A stretch of 39,003 bases of DNA. It comes from Planctomycetaceae bacterium (GTDB lineage Bacteria; Planctomycetota; Planctomycetia; Pirellulales; Pirellulaceae). The notes beneath the pieces were generated by a model. It did no database searches and was not told the DNA's origin. It saw only the letters and a list, made by a program, of their open reading frames with translations. This document shows, piece after piece, positions 26,700 through 36,600 of the stretch (the first letter of the stretch is position 1; each line of letters starts with the position of its first letter). The stretch is from contig SKKK01000629.1 of the NCBI GenBank assembly GCA_007121535.1, forward strand, positions 1 to 39,003, read 5' to 3'. A program made the translations under genes and the position numbers.

Positions 26700-27329
26700 A
26701 TGGCAGAATTAAAAGCGAAACAGGTTCTGCTGAACCCCTTGTTCAATAACAATCCGATCGCCCTGCAGGTGCTGGGGATCTGCTCGGCGCTGGCTATCAC
26801 AACTCGGTTCGATACCGCTTTGGTGATGAGCGTCGCGGTGGTTTTCGTGTGTGCCTGTTCCGGGGCGTCGGTCAGCTTGATCCGCAAGCGAATTCCCACC
26901 AACATCCGCATCATCGTGCAGATGACCATCATCGCTTCGCTGGTCATCCTGGTCGATCAAGTTCTGAGGGCTTTCTTCTGGGAGATCAGCAAGCAGTTGT
27001 CGGTGTTTGTCGGATTGATCATCACCAACTGCATTGTGATGGGGCGGGCCGAGGGCTTTGCCATGAAGAACGGCGTCTGGCTCAGCTTCCTGGATGGAAT
27101 CGGCAACGGGTTGGGATATGGGTTGATCCTGTTGGGCGTGGCTTTCTTCCGAGAGTTGCTTGGATCGGGACAACTGTACGGCGTACAATTGCTGGCCGTC
27201 GCCGGGCAGGAGGGCGGTTGGTACGTTCCCAATGGCCTAATGCTGTTGCCGCCAAGCGCCTTCTTCCTGATCGGATTGTTCATCTGGGCGATCCGTACGT
27301 GGAAACCGGAACAAGTCGAGGAGGCTTGA
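26700..27329 (+). CDS. nqrD: Na+-translocating NADH:quinone reductase subunit D
   Basis: 209-residue membrane subunit with six predicted helices, homologous to NqrE and RnfA/E. Together with NqrE it holds the intramembrane Fe (2Fe-2S) centre; the expected cysteines are present, C28 in [13 protein letters not shown] and one in [17 protein letters not shown] 26700 is favoured because GGAG lies 8-9 bases upstream; an ATG five codons earlier would lack this. Located 61 bases after nqrC and one base before nqrE. Confidence 0.96.
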   Translation: MAELKAKQVLLNPLFNNNPIALQVLGICSALAITTRFDTALVMSVAVVFVCACSGASVSLIRKRIPTNIRIIVQMTIIASLVILVDQVLRAFFWEISKQLSVFVGLIITNCIVMGRAEGFAMKNGVWLSFLDGIGNGLGYGLILLGVAFFRELLGSGQLYGVQLLAVAGQEGGWYVPNGLMLLPPSAFFLIGLFIWAIRTWKPEQVEEA

Positions 27330-27330
27330 T

Positions 27331-27948
27331 ATGATAGAAGATTATTTGAGCCTGTTTATTCGGGCAGTGTTCGTCGAGAATCTGGCCTTGGCCTTTTTTC
27401 TGGGAATGTGCACGTTCCTGGCCGTTTCGAAAAACGTCAAGACGGCTTTGGGCCTGGGAGTGGCGGTGATCGTGATTCAGACCATCACCATCCCGGCGAA
27501 CCATTTGATTTTCCAATACTTGCTGAGGCCCGGTGCGCTGGAATGGGTCGGGCCCGGCTACGAAGAACTTGATCTGACCTTCTTGGGGTTGATCAGTTAC
27601 ATCGGCGTGATCGCGGCCATGGTCCAGATCCTGGAAATGACCTTGGACCGTTTCTTCCCGCCTTTGTACAACGCTTTGGGGATCTTTCTTCCACTGATCA
27701 CCGTCAATTGTGCTATTTTGGGGGGGTCCCTGTTCATGGTCGAACGCGAGTACACCCACGTGGAGAGCATCGTCTTCGGCTTCGGGTCGGGCGTGGGTTG
27801 GGCGTTGGCCTTGGTAGCCCTGGCGGGCATCCGGGAGAAGATGAAGTACAGCGATGTTCCGCCAGGATTACGAGGTCTGGGGATCACCTTCATCACGGTG
27901 GGCTTGATGGCTCTGGCGTTCATGTCGTTTGCCGGTATCCAACTGTGA
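27331..27948 (+). CDS. nqrE: Na+-translocating NADH:quinone reductase subunit E
   Basis: 205 residues, six predicted membrane helices, inverted-topology partner of NqrD. The iron-ligand cysteines are C27 ([13 protein letters not shown]) and the one in [15 protein letters not shown]. Family blocks [27 protein letters not shown] and [27 protein letters not shown] are clear. It starts one base after the nqrD stop, so the two are translationally coupled, as expected for subunits assembled in equal amounts. nqrF follows after 38 bases. Confidence 0.97.
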   Translation: MIEDYLSLFIRAVFVENLALAFFLGMCTFLAVSKNVKTALGLGVAVIVIQTITIPANHLIFQYLLRPGALEWVGPGYEELDLTFLGLISYIGVIAAMVQILEMTLDRFFPPLYNALGIFLPLITVNCAILGGSLFMVEREYTHVESIVFGFGSGVGWALALVALAGIREKMKYSDVPPGLRGLGITFITVGLMALAFMSFAGIQL

Positions 27949-27986
27949 TGGTCCGTTTTCATCGGCTAACATTCGACGAGTGAATT

Positions 27987-29219
27987 ATGTCTGAAGTTTT
28001 CGAAGTCTTCCTTGGCGTGACAATGTTCACCGCGATCGTGCTGATGCTGGTCGTGCTGATCCTGATCGCACGGTCCCGGTTGGTGGCCAGCGGCAATATC
28101 GACATCTTGGTGAACGATCAAAAGACGTTGACGGTCCCCGCAGGAGGAAAGCTGCTGGGCGCTTTGGCGGACGCCGGGATTTTTGTGTCGTCGGCTTGCG
28201 GTGGAGGCGGAACGTGTGCCCAGTGCAAGGTGAAGGTCGAGTCCGGCGGTGGAGACATCCTGCCGACCGAACGTTCCCATGTCAGCAACCGCCAAGCTCG
28301 CGAAGGGGTACGCTTGTCGTGTCAAGTCGCGGTGAAGCAGGACATGAAGGTCCATGTTCCCGAGGAAGCATTCGAAACGAGAAAGTGGGAATGCACGGTG
28401 CGATCCAATCGCAACGTCGCCACGTTCATCAAGGAATTGGTGTTGGATCTGCCGGAAGGAGAAGACGTCGGCTTCAAAGCGGGAGGGTATATCCAAATGG
28501 AGATTCCACCGCATGAATTGGAGTACAAGAGCTTCGACGTGGAGCCCGAATACCGGGAAGATTGGGACAAGTACAACGTATGGCGTTATCGATCCGAAGT
28601 GACCGAACCGGTGATTCGTGCCTATTCGATGGCGAACTGGCCCGGCGAGCGTGGCATCATCATGTTGAACGTGCGGATCGCCAGTCCGCCGCCACGGGCG
28701 CCCGAGGGCACTCCGCCGGGCAAGGCGTCCTCGTACATCTTCAATCTGAAACCTGGCGATAAAGTAACGATTTCGGGACCTTACGGTGAATTCTTCATCA
28801 AGGATACCGACACAGAAATGGTTTACATCGGTGGTGGCGCCGGCATGGCGCCTTTGCGAAGTCACATCTTCGAACTCTTCAAGAACATGCGAACGAAGCG
28901 TAAGGTCTCGTATTGGTACGGGGGTCGCAGCTTGCGTGAGCTGTTCTATATCGAAGATTTCCGTGAGATCGAAAAAGAATTTCCCAACTTTCGATTCAAC
29001 ATCGCGCTCTCCGAGCCGCTGCCGGAAGACAACTGGAACGGCTACACGGGCTTCATTCACCAGGTGTTGTACGAAGAGTACCTGAAAGACCACCCGGCGC
29101 CGGAAGACATCGAGTACTACATGTGCGGCCCCCCCATGATGAACTCCGCTGTTTTCAAACTGCTGGACGATCTGGGAGTTGGTCCGGAGATGATCGCTTT
29201 CGATGATTTCGGCGGTTGA
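27987..29219 (+). CDS. nqrF: Na+-translocating NADH:quinone reductase subunit F (NADH-oxidising)
   Basis: 410 residues. N-terminal membrane anchor ([15 protein letters not shown]), then a ferredoxin-like 2Fe-2S domain with ligands in [14 protein letters not shown] and the fourth Cys in RLSCQV, then an FAD/NADH reductase module: FAD site RAYSMANW, nucleotide site [14 protein letters not shown], and the C-terminal [14 protein letters not shown] and FDDFGG. This is the entry point for electrons from NADH. It is the last subunit gene; apbE begins five bases after the stop. All known ligands are intact. Confidence 0.97.
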   Translation: MSEVFEVFLGVTMFTAIVLMLVVLILIARSRLVASGNIDILVNDQKTLTVPAGGKLLGALADAGIFVSSACGGGGTCAQCKVKVESGGGDILPTERSHVSNRQAREGVRLSCQVAVKQDMKVHVPEEAFETRKWECTVRSNRNVATFIKELVLDLPEGEDVGFKAGGYIQMEIPPHELEYKSFDVEPEYREDWDKYNVWRYRSEVTEPVIRAYSMANWPGERGIIMLNVRIASPPPRAPEGTPPGKASSYIFNLKPGDKVTISGPYGEFFIKDTDTEMVYIGGGAGMAPLRSHIFELFKNMRTKRKVSYWYGGRSLRELFYIEDFREIEKEFPNFRFNIALSEPLPEDNWNGYTGFIHQVLYEEYLKDHPAPEDIEYYMCGPPMMNSAVFKLLDDLGVGPEMIAFDDFGG

Positions 29220-29224
29220 TCCCC

Positions 29225-30271
29225 ATGCTCGTTCGACGGCGGCAACTCGCGCTCTTACTGGTGGCCAGCGCTCTGTTCGCTTGGTTCGCTTGCCGGCCCA
29301 CCGCTCGAATGCAGGCAGGCCCCTCGTTGACGGGCATGACGATGGGCACCGTGTATTCGATCAAGTTGGGCGAATTGCCGGCGGGCTTGCAGGTGGACAC
29401 GCTGCATCGAGAAGTGGAGCAGCGTCTGCAGCAGATCAATGCGCGGATGTCGACCTACCAGGACGATTCCGAACTGTCTCGATTCAATCGCCACCAAGAC
29501 GACGATTGGTTTGAAGTTTCCAAGGAGACGGCGGGGGTCGTCAACGTCGCATTGGAAATCAGCCGGTTGACCGACGGAGCTTTCGATGTGACGGTCGGCC
29601 CGTTGGTCAATCTCTGGAACTTCGGACCCGACGCGAAGCCGGGCCACATACCAACCACAGAACAGGTGGAACAAGAGAAAGCCCGCGTCGGGTACCAGCA
29701 ACTGGAGGTTCGTCTGTCACCCCCGGCGCTGCGAAAGAAGAGTCCCGAAATCTACGTCGATCTGTCGGCCATCGCCAAGGGTTACGGCGTCGACGCGATC
29801 GCCGAACTGCTGGCCGACCGAGGCATCGCGGACTTTATGATCGAGATCGGAGGTGACGTGCGGACAGGCGGCACCCGTCACGATGGCCAACATTGGCGGA
29901 TCGGCATTGAAAAACCGGTCAGCCATCTGCGATCGGTCCAACACGTCGTGGGGTTATCGGGCCAGGCATTGGCCACGTCGGGCGATTATCGCAACGTTTT
30001 CGAGCACGAGGGACGCTATTATTCGCACGCGATCGATCCCTTCACAGGATACCCGGTTCAGCATGAACTGACTTCGGTTTCCGTGATCTACCTCGGGAAC
30101 TGCATGATGGCCGACGCCTGGGCCACAGCCCTGCTGGTCGTCGGCCCCGATCGAGCGTTGCAATTGGCAGAGGAACACTCGTTGGACGTCCTGCTGATCC
30201 TGCGAACGGATCAGGGATTCGAGGAACGGATGACCGACGGATTCTCCCGATTCCTGCTGACAACGCGGTAG
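29225..30271 (+). CDS. apbE: FAD:protein FMN transferase ApbE
   Basis: 348 residues. ApbE uses FAD to attach FMN to Thr in D-x-x-[ST]-G-A-[TS] motifs, the very motifs seen in NqrB and NqrC upstream. Signal or anchor segment LALLLVASALFAWFACRP contains a Cys in a lipobox-like context (FAWFAC), so a periplasmic lipoprotein is likely. Family blocks: MTMGTVYSIK, INARMSTYQDDSELSRFN, TDGAFDVTVGPLVNLWNFGP, VDLSAIAKGYGVDAIAELL, DFMIEIGGDVRTGG, SHAIDPFTGYPV and ADAWATALLVVG. ATG 29225 is chosen; a TTG at 29216 overlaps the nqrF stop. The position straight behind nqrF makes its substrate assignment secure. Confidence 0.95.
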   Translation: MLVRRRQLALLLVASALFAWFACRPTARMQAGPSLTGMTMGTVYSIKLGELPAGLQVDTLHREVEQRLQQINARMSTYQDDSELSRFNRHQDDDWFEVSKETAGVVNVALEISRLTDGAFDVTVGPLVNLWNFGPDAKPGHIPTTEQVEQEKARVGYQQLEVRLSPPALRKKSPEIYVDLSAIAKGYGVDAIAELLADRGIADFMIEIGGDVRTGGTRHDGQHWRIGIEKPVSHLRSVQHVVGLSGQALATSGDYRNVFEHEGRYYSHAIDPFTGYPVQHELTSVSVIYLGNCMMADAWATALLVVGPDRALQLAEEHSLDVLLILRTDQGFEERMTDGFSRFLLTTR

Positions 30272-30316
30272 AACATCGGTGGTCGGCTCACTACAATTTA
30301 CCGAAGGAGGTACGCC

Positions 30317-30505
30317 ATGAACATCTTGTTCGCTGCCCTGGCCGTCTTCGTGTTGGCGATGCTGGGGATGGCATTGGGCGTAATCTTCGGTAGGCGGTGT
30401 ATCAGCGGCTCGTGCGGGGGCATGGGATCCGCGCGTGATGCATCCGGACGCCCGATGTGTGACCAGTGCCCTTCGCGAGGCGAATCGCCCCCGCCACCGG
30501 ACTAG
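30317..30505 (+). CDS. nqrM: Na+-NQR maturation protein NqrM
   Basis: 62-residue membrane protein. One hydrophobic helix (LFAALAVFVLAMLGMALGVIF) is followed by GRRCISGSCGGMGS and MCDQCP, giving four cysteines in the pattern of the DUF539/NqrM family, which supplies iron for the Cys-ligated centre between NqrD and NqrE. A near-perfect AAGGAGG ribosome-binding site (30304-30310) lies 6 bases before the ATG. Its place right after apbE completes the nqr assembly set. The C-terminal PSRGESPPPPD tail is unremarkable. Short, but pattern, context and start signal agree. Confidence 0.9.
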   Translation: MNILFAALAVFVLAMLGMALGVIFGRRCISGSCGGMGSARDASGRPMCDQCPSRGESPPPPD

Positions 30506-30910
30506 ATCCTGTCATTCGTGGCAGACGATTGGCCCTTTTTGCGTGCAATGGGACCGTGCGGAGACCTTAGAGTCCCATTTCTTGTTCGTTTCTTTTTCTT
30601 GGGCGTCTCGCTTGTGGACGGGCGGGAACAGCTTGGCGGACTGACGTAAAGTCAATGGAAAAAAGAACTTAACGCGATCTTCGCGGTGCTCTTTCGGACA
30701 TAACATTCGGAAAAGTGGCGTTTCTTCTTACTTGTTTTGTCCATCTTCTCCAATTAATATCGCATAATAGACTGAAGTAGGTCTTTGGCGGTGTCGGCTG
30801 CGCGCCGAAGATGACTTTGACTGCGCGGGTTTTCACCGCCGCGAAAACGGCATCCGGCACAGGATCATGGGGCAAGGCTTTTTAGACGCTTCGAAAAATG
30901 GGGTAAGCAA
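30506..30910. other. Intergenic region upstream of the DUF1598-like gene
   Basis: 405 bases with no convincing coding frame. The middle is AT-rich, with a weak promoter-like pair listed separately. No strong terminator for the nqr operon was found. Confidence 0.45.
30732..30760 (+). promoter_or_regulatory. Weak candidate promoter for the DUF1598-like gene
   Basis: TTGTTT (30732-30737), a 17-base spacer and TAATAT (30755-30760) in a local AT-rich patch. Three and four consensus matches; the leader would be about 150 bases. Confidence 0.25.
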
Positions 30911-32275
30911 ATGGCTTGGCGACAAGTACGGATTTCTGGGCTGTGTTTGGCAGCGATAGCTTGTCTGGTGGTGACCTCCGCGCGTGCCCAGCAGGGCAAC
31001 GGGGTCGTGGTCGATGCGGACGGCGTTCTCAGGACGCGAGTCTTCTACGACCCGAACGGGATGTTGACGAGGCAGCGTCTGGAAGCGGCTCGAGCTACGC
31101 TGGCTCCCGATCTGTTGCGGCCCAGCAAGATGCGGAAGGTATCGTTGAATCGGCTGGAAGCCGCTGCGGCTCAGCACTTGGCAACCGGGCAAGGCATGCC
31201 GGACGAGATGCGGTACTTGGCCGGAATGACCAGGATTCAGCACGTGTTCCTGTACCCCGAGACGGGCGACTTGGTGATCGCGGGACCTGCCGAAGGTTTC
31301 GCGCCCAATGTGGCGGGTCGAGTCGTGGGGATGCACACGGGTAGCGCCGTGTTGGAATTGCAGGATCTGGTGGTGGCTTTACGAGCCTTTCCACCGGGCG
31401 AACGCGGCACTCCGGCTGTGGTCTGTTCGATCGATCCCACGCCCGAAGGCCTGCAGCGGATGCAGCAGTTTCTGGTCAACATCTCGGGACGAATCACCCC
31501 GGGCGATGCCAACCGCATCGCCAATGGATTGAGGGAAAGCTTGGGCCAGCAGAAGGTGCGGATCGAAGGGATCTCACCACGCACCCACTTCGCTCAAGTG
31601 ATGGTCGAAGCCGATTACCGCATGAAGCTGATCGGTATCGGATTGGAGGAACCCCCGGTCAGGATTCCGAGTTACGTTTCCAGAGCCAACCCACGGGACG
31701 TGTCGCGAAACGCCTTGCAACGTTGGTACTTCACCCCCAATTACGAATGCCTCCGCGTATCGGAAGACGAATTGGCGGTGGCCCTGGAAGGCAACGGCGT
31801 TCAATTGGTCGGCGAGCATCAACTGGTCCAAGCCGCAGGCGAGCGCGTGACCTCAGGCCGCGTGGACATGGCCAGCCAAGCCTTCACGCAAGCCTTTACG
31901 CGGAATTATGCCGATCTGGCCGCTCGCGAACCCGTCTACGCCCAATTGCGCAATCTGATCGACATGACCATCGCCGCCGCCTTCATCCAACAGCAGGACT
32001 ATTACGGACGGATCGGCTGGATGATGGACGTATTCGGCTGCGAACAGCAATTCCCGGTGGAAACGTATCCGGAACCCAAAACCGTCGAATCCGCCGTGAA
32101 CGTCGTATGGCGAGGCAACACGCTGATGACCCCCATCGGCGGCGGCGTCCAGATCGAACCTGCCTTGGCCCTATCGGAAGGTGCCTTACTGCCGGACGAA
32201 GAGGGAACCGTGGCCGCGATGCGTGAGCAGATCGACATCCGCCAGATCGACCCTTCCGTCTGGTGGTGGGATTGA
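30911..32275 (+). CDS. Exported DUF1598-like planctomycete protein
   Basis: 454 residues with a clear signal peptide (RISGLCLAAIACLVVTSARAQ, cleavage after ARA). The mature part begins NGVVVDADGVLRTRVFYDPNGMLTRQRLEAAR and contains HVFLYPETGDLVIAGPAEGF, VVCSIDPTPEGLQRMQQFL, GISPRTHFAQVMVEADYRMKLIGIGLE and the C-terminal YGRIGWMMDVFGCEQQF. I assign it from memory to DUF1598, a family largely confined to planctomycetes with no known function; no enzyme motif is visible. The repeated phrase in which a position is defined relative to a beta-strand pattern suggests a beta-rich exported protein. ATG 30911 lacks a strong ribosome-binding site. The tRNA-Lys follows 105 bases downstream. Confidence 0.8.
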   Translation: MAWRQVRISGLCLAAIACLVVTSARAQQGNGVVVDADGVLRTRVFYDPNGMLTRQRLEAARATLAPDLLRPSKMRKVSLNRLEAAAAQHLATGQGMPDEMRYLAGMTRIQHVFLYPETGDLVIAGPAEGFAPNVAGRVVGMHTGSAVLELQDLVVALRAFPPGERGTPAVVCSIDPTPEGLQRMQQFLVNISGRITPGDANRIANGLRESLGQQKVRIEGISPRTHFAQVMVEADYRMKLIGIGLEEPPVRIPSYVSRANPRDVSRNALQRWYFTPNYECLRVSEDELAVALEGNGVQLVGEHQLVQAAGERVTSGRVDMASQAFTQAFTRNYADLAAREPVYAQLRNLIDMTIAAAFIQQQDYYGRIGWMMDVFGCEQQFPVETYPEPKTVESAVNVVWRGNTLMTPIGGGVQIEPALALSEGALLPDEEGTVAAMREQIDIRQIDPSVWWWD

Positions 32276-32380
32276 ATCCCCACGCCGGGGCCGTGAAGCC
32301 CGGAGAACTTTCAGAACCGATTCCAGGATGGGCTTGTCCGCCCATCCGTTTCTGCTAGACTAGGGGCCGACGAGAAGGAC

Positions 32381-32453
32381 GCCCCTATAGCTCAATTGGC
32401 AGAGCATCTGACTCTTAATCAGAGGGTTTCTGGTTCAAGTCCAGATGGGGGCA
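32381..32453 (+). tRNA. tRNA-Lys (anticodon CTT)
   Basis: Full cloverleaf: acceptor GCCCCTA with TGGGGGC (one T-G pair), D-arm GCTC/GAGC, anticodon stem TCTGA/TCAGA around loop CTCTTAA (anticodon CTT), T-arm TCTGG-TTCAAGT-CCAGA, discriminator A. CCA is not encoded. It marks the boundary between housekeeping and accessory DNA in this window. Confidence 0.97.
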
Positions 32454-32460
32454 CTTTCCT

Positions 32461-32494
32461 AAGCCGTGAATCAATAAGGATTTGCGGCTTTTTT
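32461..32494 (+). terminator. Putative rho-independent terminator after tRNA-Lys
   Basis: AAGCCG (32461-32466) pairs with CGGCTT (32485-32490), and a run of six T (32489-32494) follows. The stem is short and the loop long (18 bases), so this is a moderate call, but it is well placed for the tRNA. Confidence 0.5.
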
Positions 32495-32534
32495 GCTGCG
32501 CCAAAGGATTTTCTAGGAATCGTAGAAAAAACAC

Positions 32535-32578
32535 GATTCTGTACCGGTTTTCATGGATTCTGTACCAGATTCTGTACC
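32535..32578. repeat. Triplicated GATTCTGTACC beside tRNA-Lys
   Basis: Three exact 11-base copies at 32535-32545, 32556-32566 and 32568-32578, offset by 21 and 12 bases. A further inverted repeat, TTTTCTA/TAGAAAA (32509-32515 and 32523-32529), lies just before them. Repeated short motifs beside a tRNA 3' end resemble recombinase arm or attachment sites. Confidence 0.85.
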
Positions 32579-32677
32579 ACAGAGCAGTCGATTTTGAGTT
32601 CCTGACGCGGTGGATGACGAGGAGATGCCGCACGAGTTCGCCGCTGGTAGACTACACTTGGACCACCTATTCCCCCA

Positions 32678-32968
32678 TTATGATGGCGAACCCGAAAAAG
32701 GCCCCATCGGCCGGCGACGCGATCGTCGCAATGATGGCTGAACTGGCCAGGCGGTTGGCAGGGCGCCGAAGAAGCGGGCGTCGTCTGGAGTAACAGCCAG
32801 CTCCATCGACCGGATTTGAAATCCTGCCTGGTCGAGGGTCTGGACGACGGATCCGAGGACCTGGCTGTGGGACAGGGGAAACCATGTCGCGGTGGCCGGC
32901 GGGGTGCGCATCTGGTCAAGTTCGCCCCACATGACCGCTCGAGCACCGCAATGCTTGATCAGTGTCAT
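32678..32968 (-). pseudogene. Truncated DUF932-like gene
   Basis: 96 codons with a good start: ATG 32968 has a GGAG box about 8 bases upstream. The first 65 or so residues (MTLIKHCGARAVMWGELDQM, ATATWFPLSHSQVLGSVVQT, VTPDDARFFGALP) resemble the N terminus of DUF932 proteins, which are common on plasmids and mobile islands and are normally around 300 residues. After FFGALP the similarity ends and an Arg-rich sequence leads to a stop. The rest of the gene is not present in other frames, so a deletion or recombination is more likely than a simple frameshift. The family call is from memory of its motif pattern. Confidence 0.5.
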
Positions 32969-33666
32969 GGCAGATCTCCACGTGTAAAAGAACGGGAGCA
33001 GCCGGGGAAGCCTATTGCCGCTGGACGTTGAGCGCAATGCAAGTCCTCGCATCGGAGTACGGAAATAGCACGGCTCCAAGGGCGGTGATTGGCGTCGAAC
33101 CTCGCCCAGCTCATGAGAATCGATAAGGAATCACCTCACTGTCTCATGACAACGGCGACCTTCCTGCGGATGTAACCCTGAGGCTGACAACGAGGCGGAT
33201 CCAATGCGACCCTGACGGGGGTGGTGGATGCAGTCGCACGGAGTGGTGTTTGCACCTACGGAGGTCTTGCACTGAGCCGTCAGGAAAGTTAAATTGAGAA
33301 TTAGTTTGAAGCTGTTCCAGAAACCGGCCGGTCCACGGCCGGCTGGGACTTCGATTTCGAGACGGATTTTTGGACCGCAATCATTGGAATTGCGAGCGGT
33401 CGTTCAGGTCGCAAGCAGCGCGGCTGGAAGGGAGGGTAGTCGAAAGACGGCATGTTTCTAGACCGCTCAGGTGGGCGCGACCTGAGTACCTTGGCCCGGC
33501 AGGGCAATCGCTTGAGATGAGTGTGACCTGAACGAGCAACAGCTTCGGCCAAGGGTGCAACGGCGTCCGGCCAGAATGGGGTACTGGGCGTCAGCCAAGA
33601 GCGTTTCGGGGTGTGTTGGAAGTGGCTCAAGTTTGTCAGGCTGACGGGTAATCTATGTAGCGGCAT

Positions 33667-36600
33667 GTGCTGGATAAAATGCGGAATCGAGAGGACACGA
33701 TTCGCGACTCGGATCTTGCATCGGGCGGCAGATGGGGTCTAGTTTTCTGGGGTGGAGGCGCAGTGGGAACCGCAACGCATATCAGTTCTGATTCGCCAGC
33801 CGCGCTTCTAAAAGCGGCGTACAGACACTTAGCGTTCGACCGGGGCGCATTGCTGTTTGCGACCAGAAAGCCTCGAACGGCGGCACTGGAAGATTGGCTT
33901 GACTTCGGAGATTGGCAGTCGCTGGCGGCCCAAGTGGGCGCGGAGACCATTTTCTTCGTGGATCGCGATCCAGTCGTGGTGTTCGCGCGGTCGGAGGATG
34001 GGTCTCCCGATACCTTGCGGAGATTATACGACCAAATATGGTGCATGTCGCGTCCTCAGTTGCTGTTCCTTGCCAGCCCGGGGCAACTTGCGGTATATGA
34101 CCTTGCCAAGCCGCCGCCGAGGCCAGGCGAATCGCTTGATGGCGAAAACCGACTGATTGCCGTCGCCTCGTCGATGGCGGATGTCCAGTCAAAACTCGCC
34201 TCCTATCACCGCGAGTGTATTGAAACAGGAGCGGTCTTTGGCGACGACCGCTTCCGCGACTCCACTAATCGCGCCGACCGCGCGCTGATCCGGGATCTCA
34301 GGACCGTTCGCCGTCAATTGGAGGCCGTTTCCGTTCCAGAGACGCAGAAGAAACCTGAACTCCGGTATCTCCACTCGTTGATAGGCCGAGCCATCTTCGT
34401 CCGTTATCTCGAAGATCGGGAAATTCTTGTCCCCGCGTATTTCGAGTCCATTGCCGAGGGCCGTGAGGGGTGGCAAGAAATCCTCGCGGAGCCTCCCACG
34501 GCCCCAGGCCTGGATCCAAGGATGGTAGAGCTGCGTTTTCTGCGAGTCTTGCGAGACAAGGCGTTCACCTACGCGCTGTTCGAACGATTGGCAAGGGATT
34601 TTAACGGCGATGTTTTCCCAATCGAGGAAGGAGAAGACGCCTGCATCCAACAAGAACACCTCGACGAACTGCGCGGGTTTTTGACGGGCAGCACGTCCCG
34701 GCAGAAGGAGCTGTTCTTCTTCGCCTACCGATTTGATGTGATTCCCATCGAACTGATCAGCGCGATCTACGAAGAGTTCTACACCGAGCGGATCGGCAAA
34801 GGCCGCAGCCAGGGCTCGCATTACACGCCACCCGAATTGGTTGATTTCGTGCTCCAAAATACGCTTACGCCGGAGATGCTTGCCAAGAAACCGCGTGTCT
34901 TCGATCCCGCCTGCGGTTCGGGCATCTTCCTCGTGGAGTCCTTTCGCCGCATCGTGCGTCACACTTGGAGGGAGCAAGACGGCAGGCCGCTTACCCGTCC
35001 CCAACTTCGAAAGATCCTCCGCGAGCAGATTGCGGGAATTGACGTAAACGAGGAAGCGGTCCGTGTCGCGGCTTTCAGCCTCTACCTCGCATTTCTGCAT
35101 TACCAGAAGCCGCGGGAAATCAATGATGAGCGTACATTGCCCTACTTGAAATGGGTACCGCAAGAAGAGCGGAATCGCCGCGAAGAAAAGAAGCCGGGAG
35201 CAGAGCACTTCGACGTGTTGCTGAACGCGAATGCTTTCGAGGTCGTCTCCGACGAGTGCCTGCCGGAAGTCGCACATCGCTTCGGGCCGGAAAGTGCCGA
35301 TGTTGTCGTCGGCAATCCGCCGTGGGGTTATCCCAAGAGCGATGACAGGGAAGGCCAGAAGGCACTGACCGATACCCTAAAATGGTGCAGTGCGAAGAAG
35401 GGCCGGCCGGTGGGAGACAAGGAACTCTCCCAAGCGTTCATCCACCTTGCGTTGGCCCTTTTGCGAGACGGCGGCAGAGCAGGACTGCTCGTTTCGTCGG
35501 GCGTCTTCTTCAAACATCACGAAAACAGCCGCAAATTCCGCCGGGTGTGGCTCAACGCCGCGCGGCTCGAACATGTCGTCAACTTCGCCCACGTGCGGCG
35601 CATTTTCTTCTCCGGGCCGCAGCGCGAGGCCAAAGGCATCTCGCCCTTCGTTTCTATCGTTTTCGAGCGAACGACGGCCGGACCACCGGAAGATAACCAC
35701 TTTCAATACTGGTCAGCCAAGCGAACGGCTGTCATCGAGAACACCCGCCATGTCGTTCTGAATCGAGGCGATATGCACTGGCTATCACAGCACGACTGCC
35801 TTGCGGATGAAAGGCTGTGGAAGATCTATTGGTGGGGCGGACACAGGGACGAAGCACTGGTTCGTAAGCTCAGCGCGAATCGACGCCTGGTTCAATTACC
35901 TGACGAAGTGCCCGCCATAAGACTCAGTTTTGGACGCGGTTTTGAAGTACTAAAGACTGGTGACGAAAGCGGATGGCTTAGGAATTATCGCGAATTGCCG
36001 GTGAAGAGCCTCAGGCGGTATGGTCCCCAGTCCCTCACTGATCTGCAAGCAGTCCCACCGCGAGTCTATAGAAAAGGGTTGCAAGCGATCTACAGTGGAC
36101 ACCGGGTGCTCGTCGCACGCGGTATCAAGACCGGCGGTTTTATCACGGCGCGTCTGGAAACGGAGAGTTACGCCTTCCGGAACTCGATTCATGGGGTTCG
36201 GCTGGAGGGACTCGAACCTTGGCAGGAAGCTGCAATCATCGGGATCTTCTGGTCGTCTTTGGCACGCTACTTCTACTTTCTAACCTCCGGGGCCTGGGGC
36301 CTGTGGCACGATGAGATTCATCTTGAAGACGTGCAGCAAATGCCTATCCGCCTTCCACGCGACGTTAAGCTCCGCAATCGGATTGCTCGAATCGTCAAGC
36401 AGCTTCAGCAGTTGACGGTGCCAACCGCTGCTCGGGATCTGCTCGAACAGAAAAATGCTCGTGAGCACCGGACATGTGCGAATGACTTGCGACGGCTGGA
36501 AGACGAACTCGACGCGGCCATTTTCGAGCTTTACGAATTGTCGCCCGCAGAACGCGACGCAATACGCGAGACGTGTTCCATGGGCCTCGACTTGTTCTAT

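Larger units (their letters stand above)
32454..33666. other. Gene-poor accessory stretch between tRNA-Lys and methyltransferase
   Basis: 1.2 kb with no intact gene. It contains the terminator and triplicated motif above, a truncated DUF932-like gene (32678-32968), and hairpins at 33324-33342 (CCGGCCG/CGGCCGG) and 33466-33486 (CTCAGGT/ACCTGAG). The remainder shows stops in all frames or frames without recognisable protein character. Confidence 0.5.
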
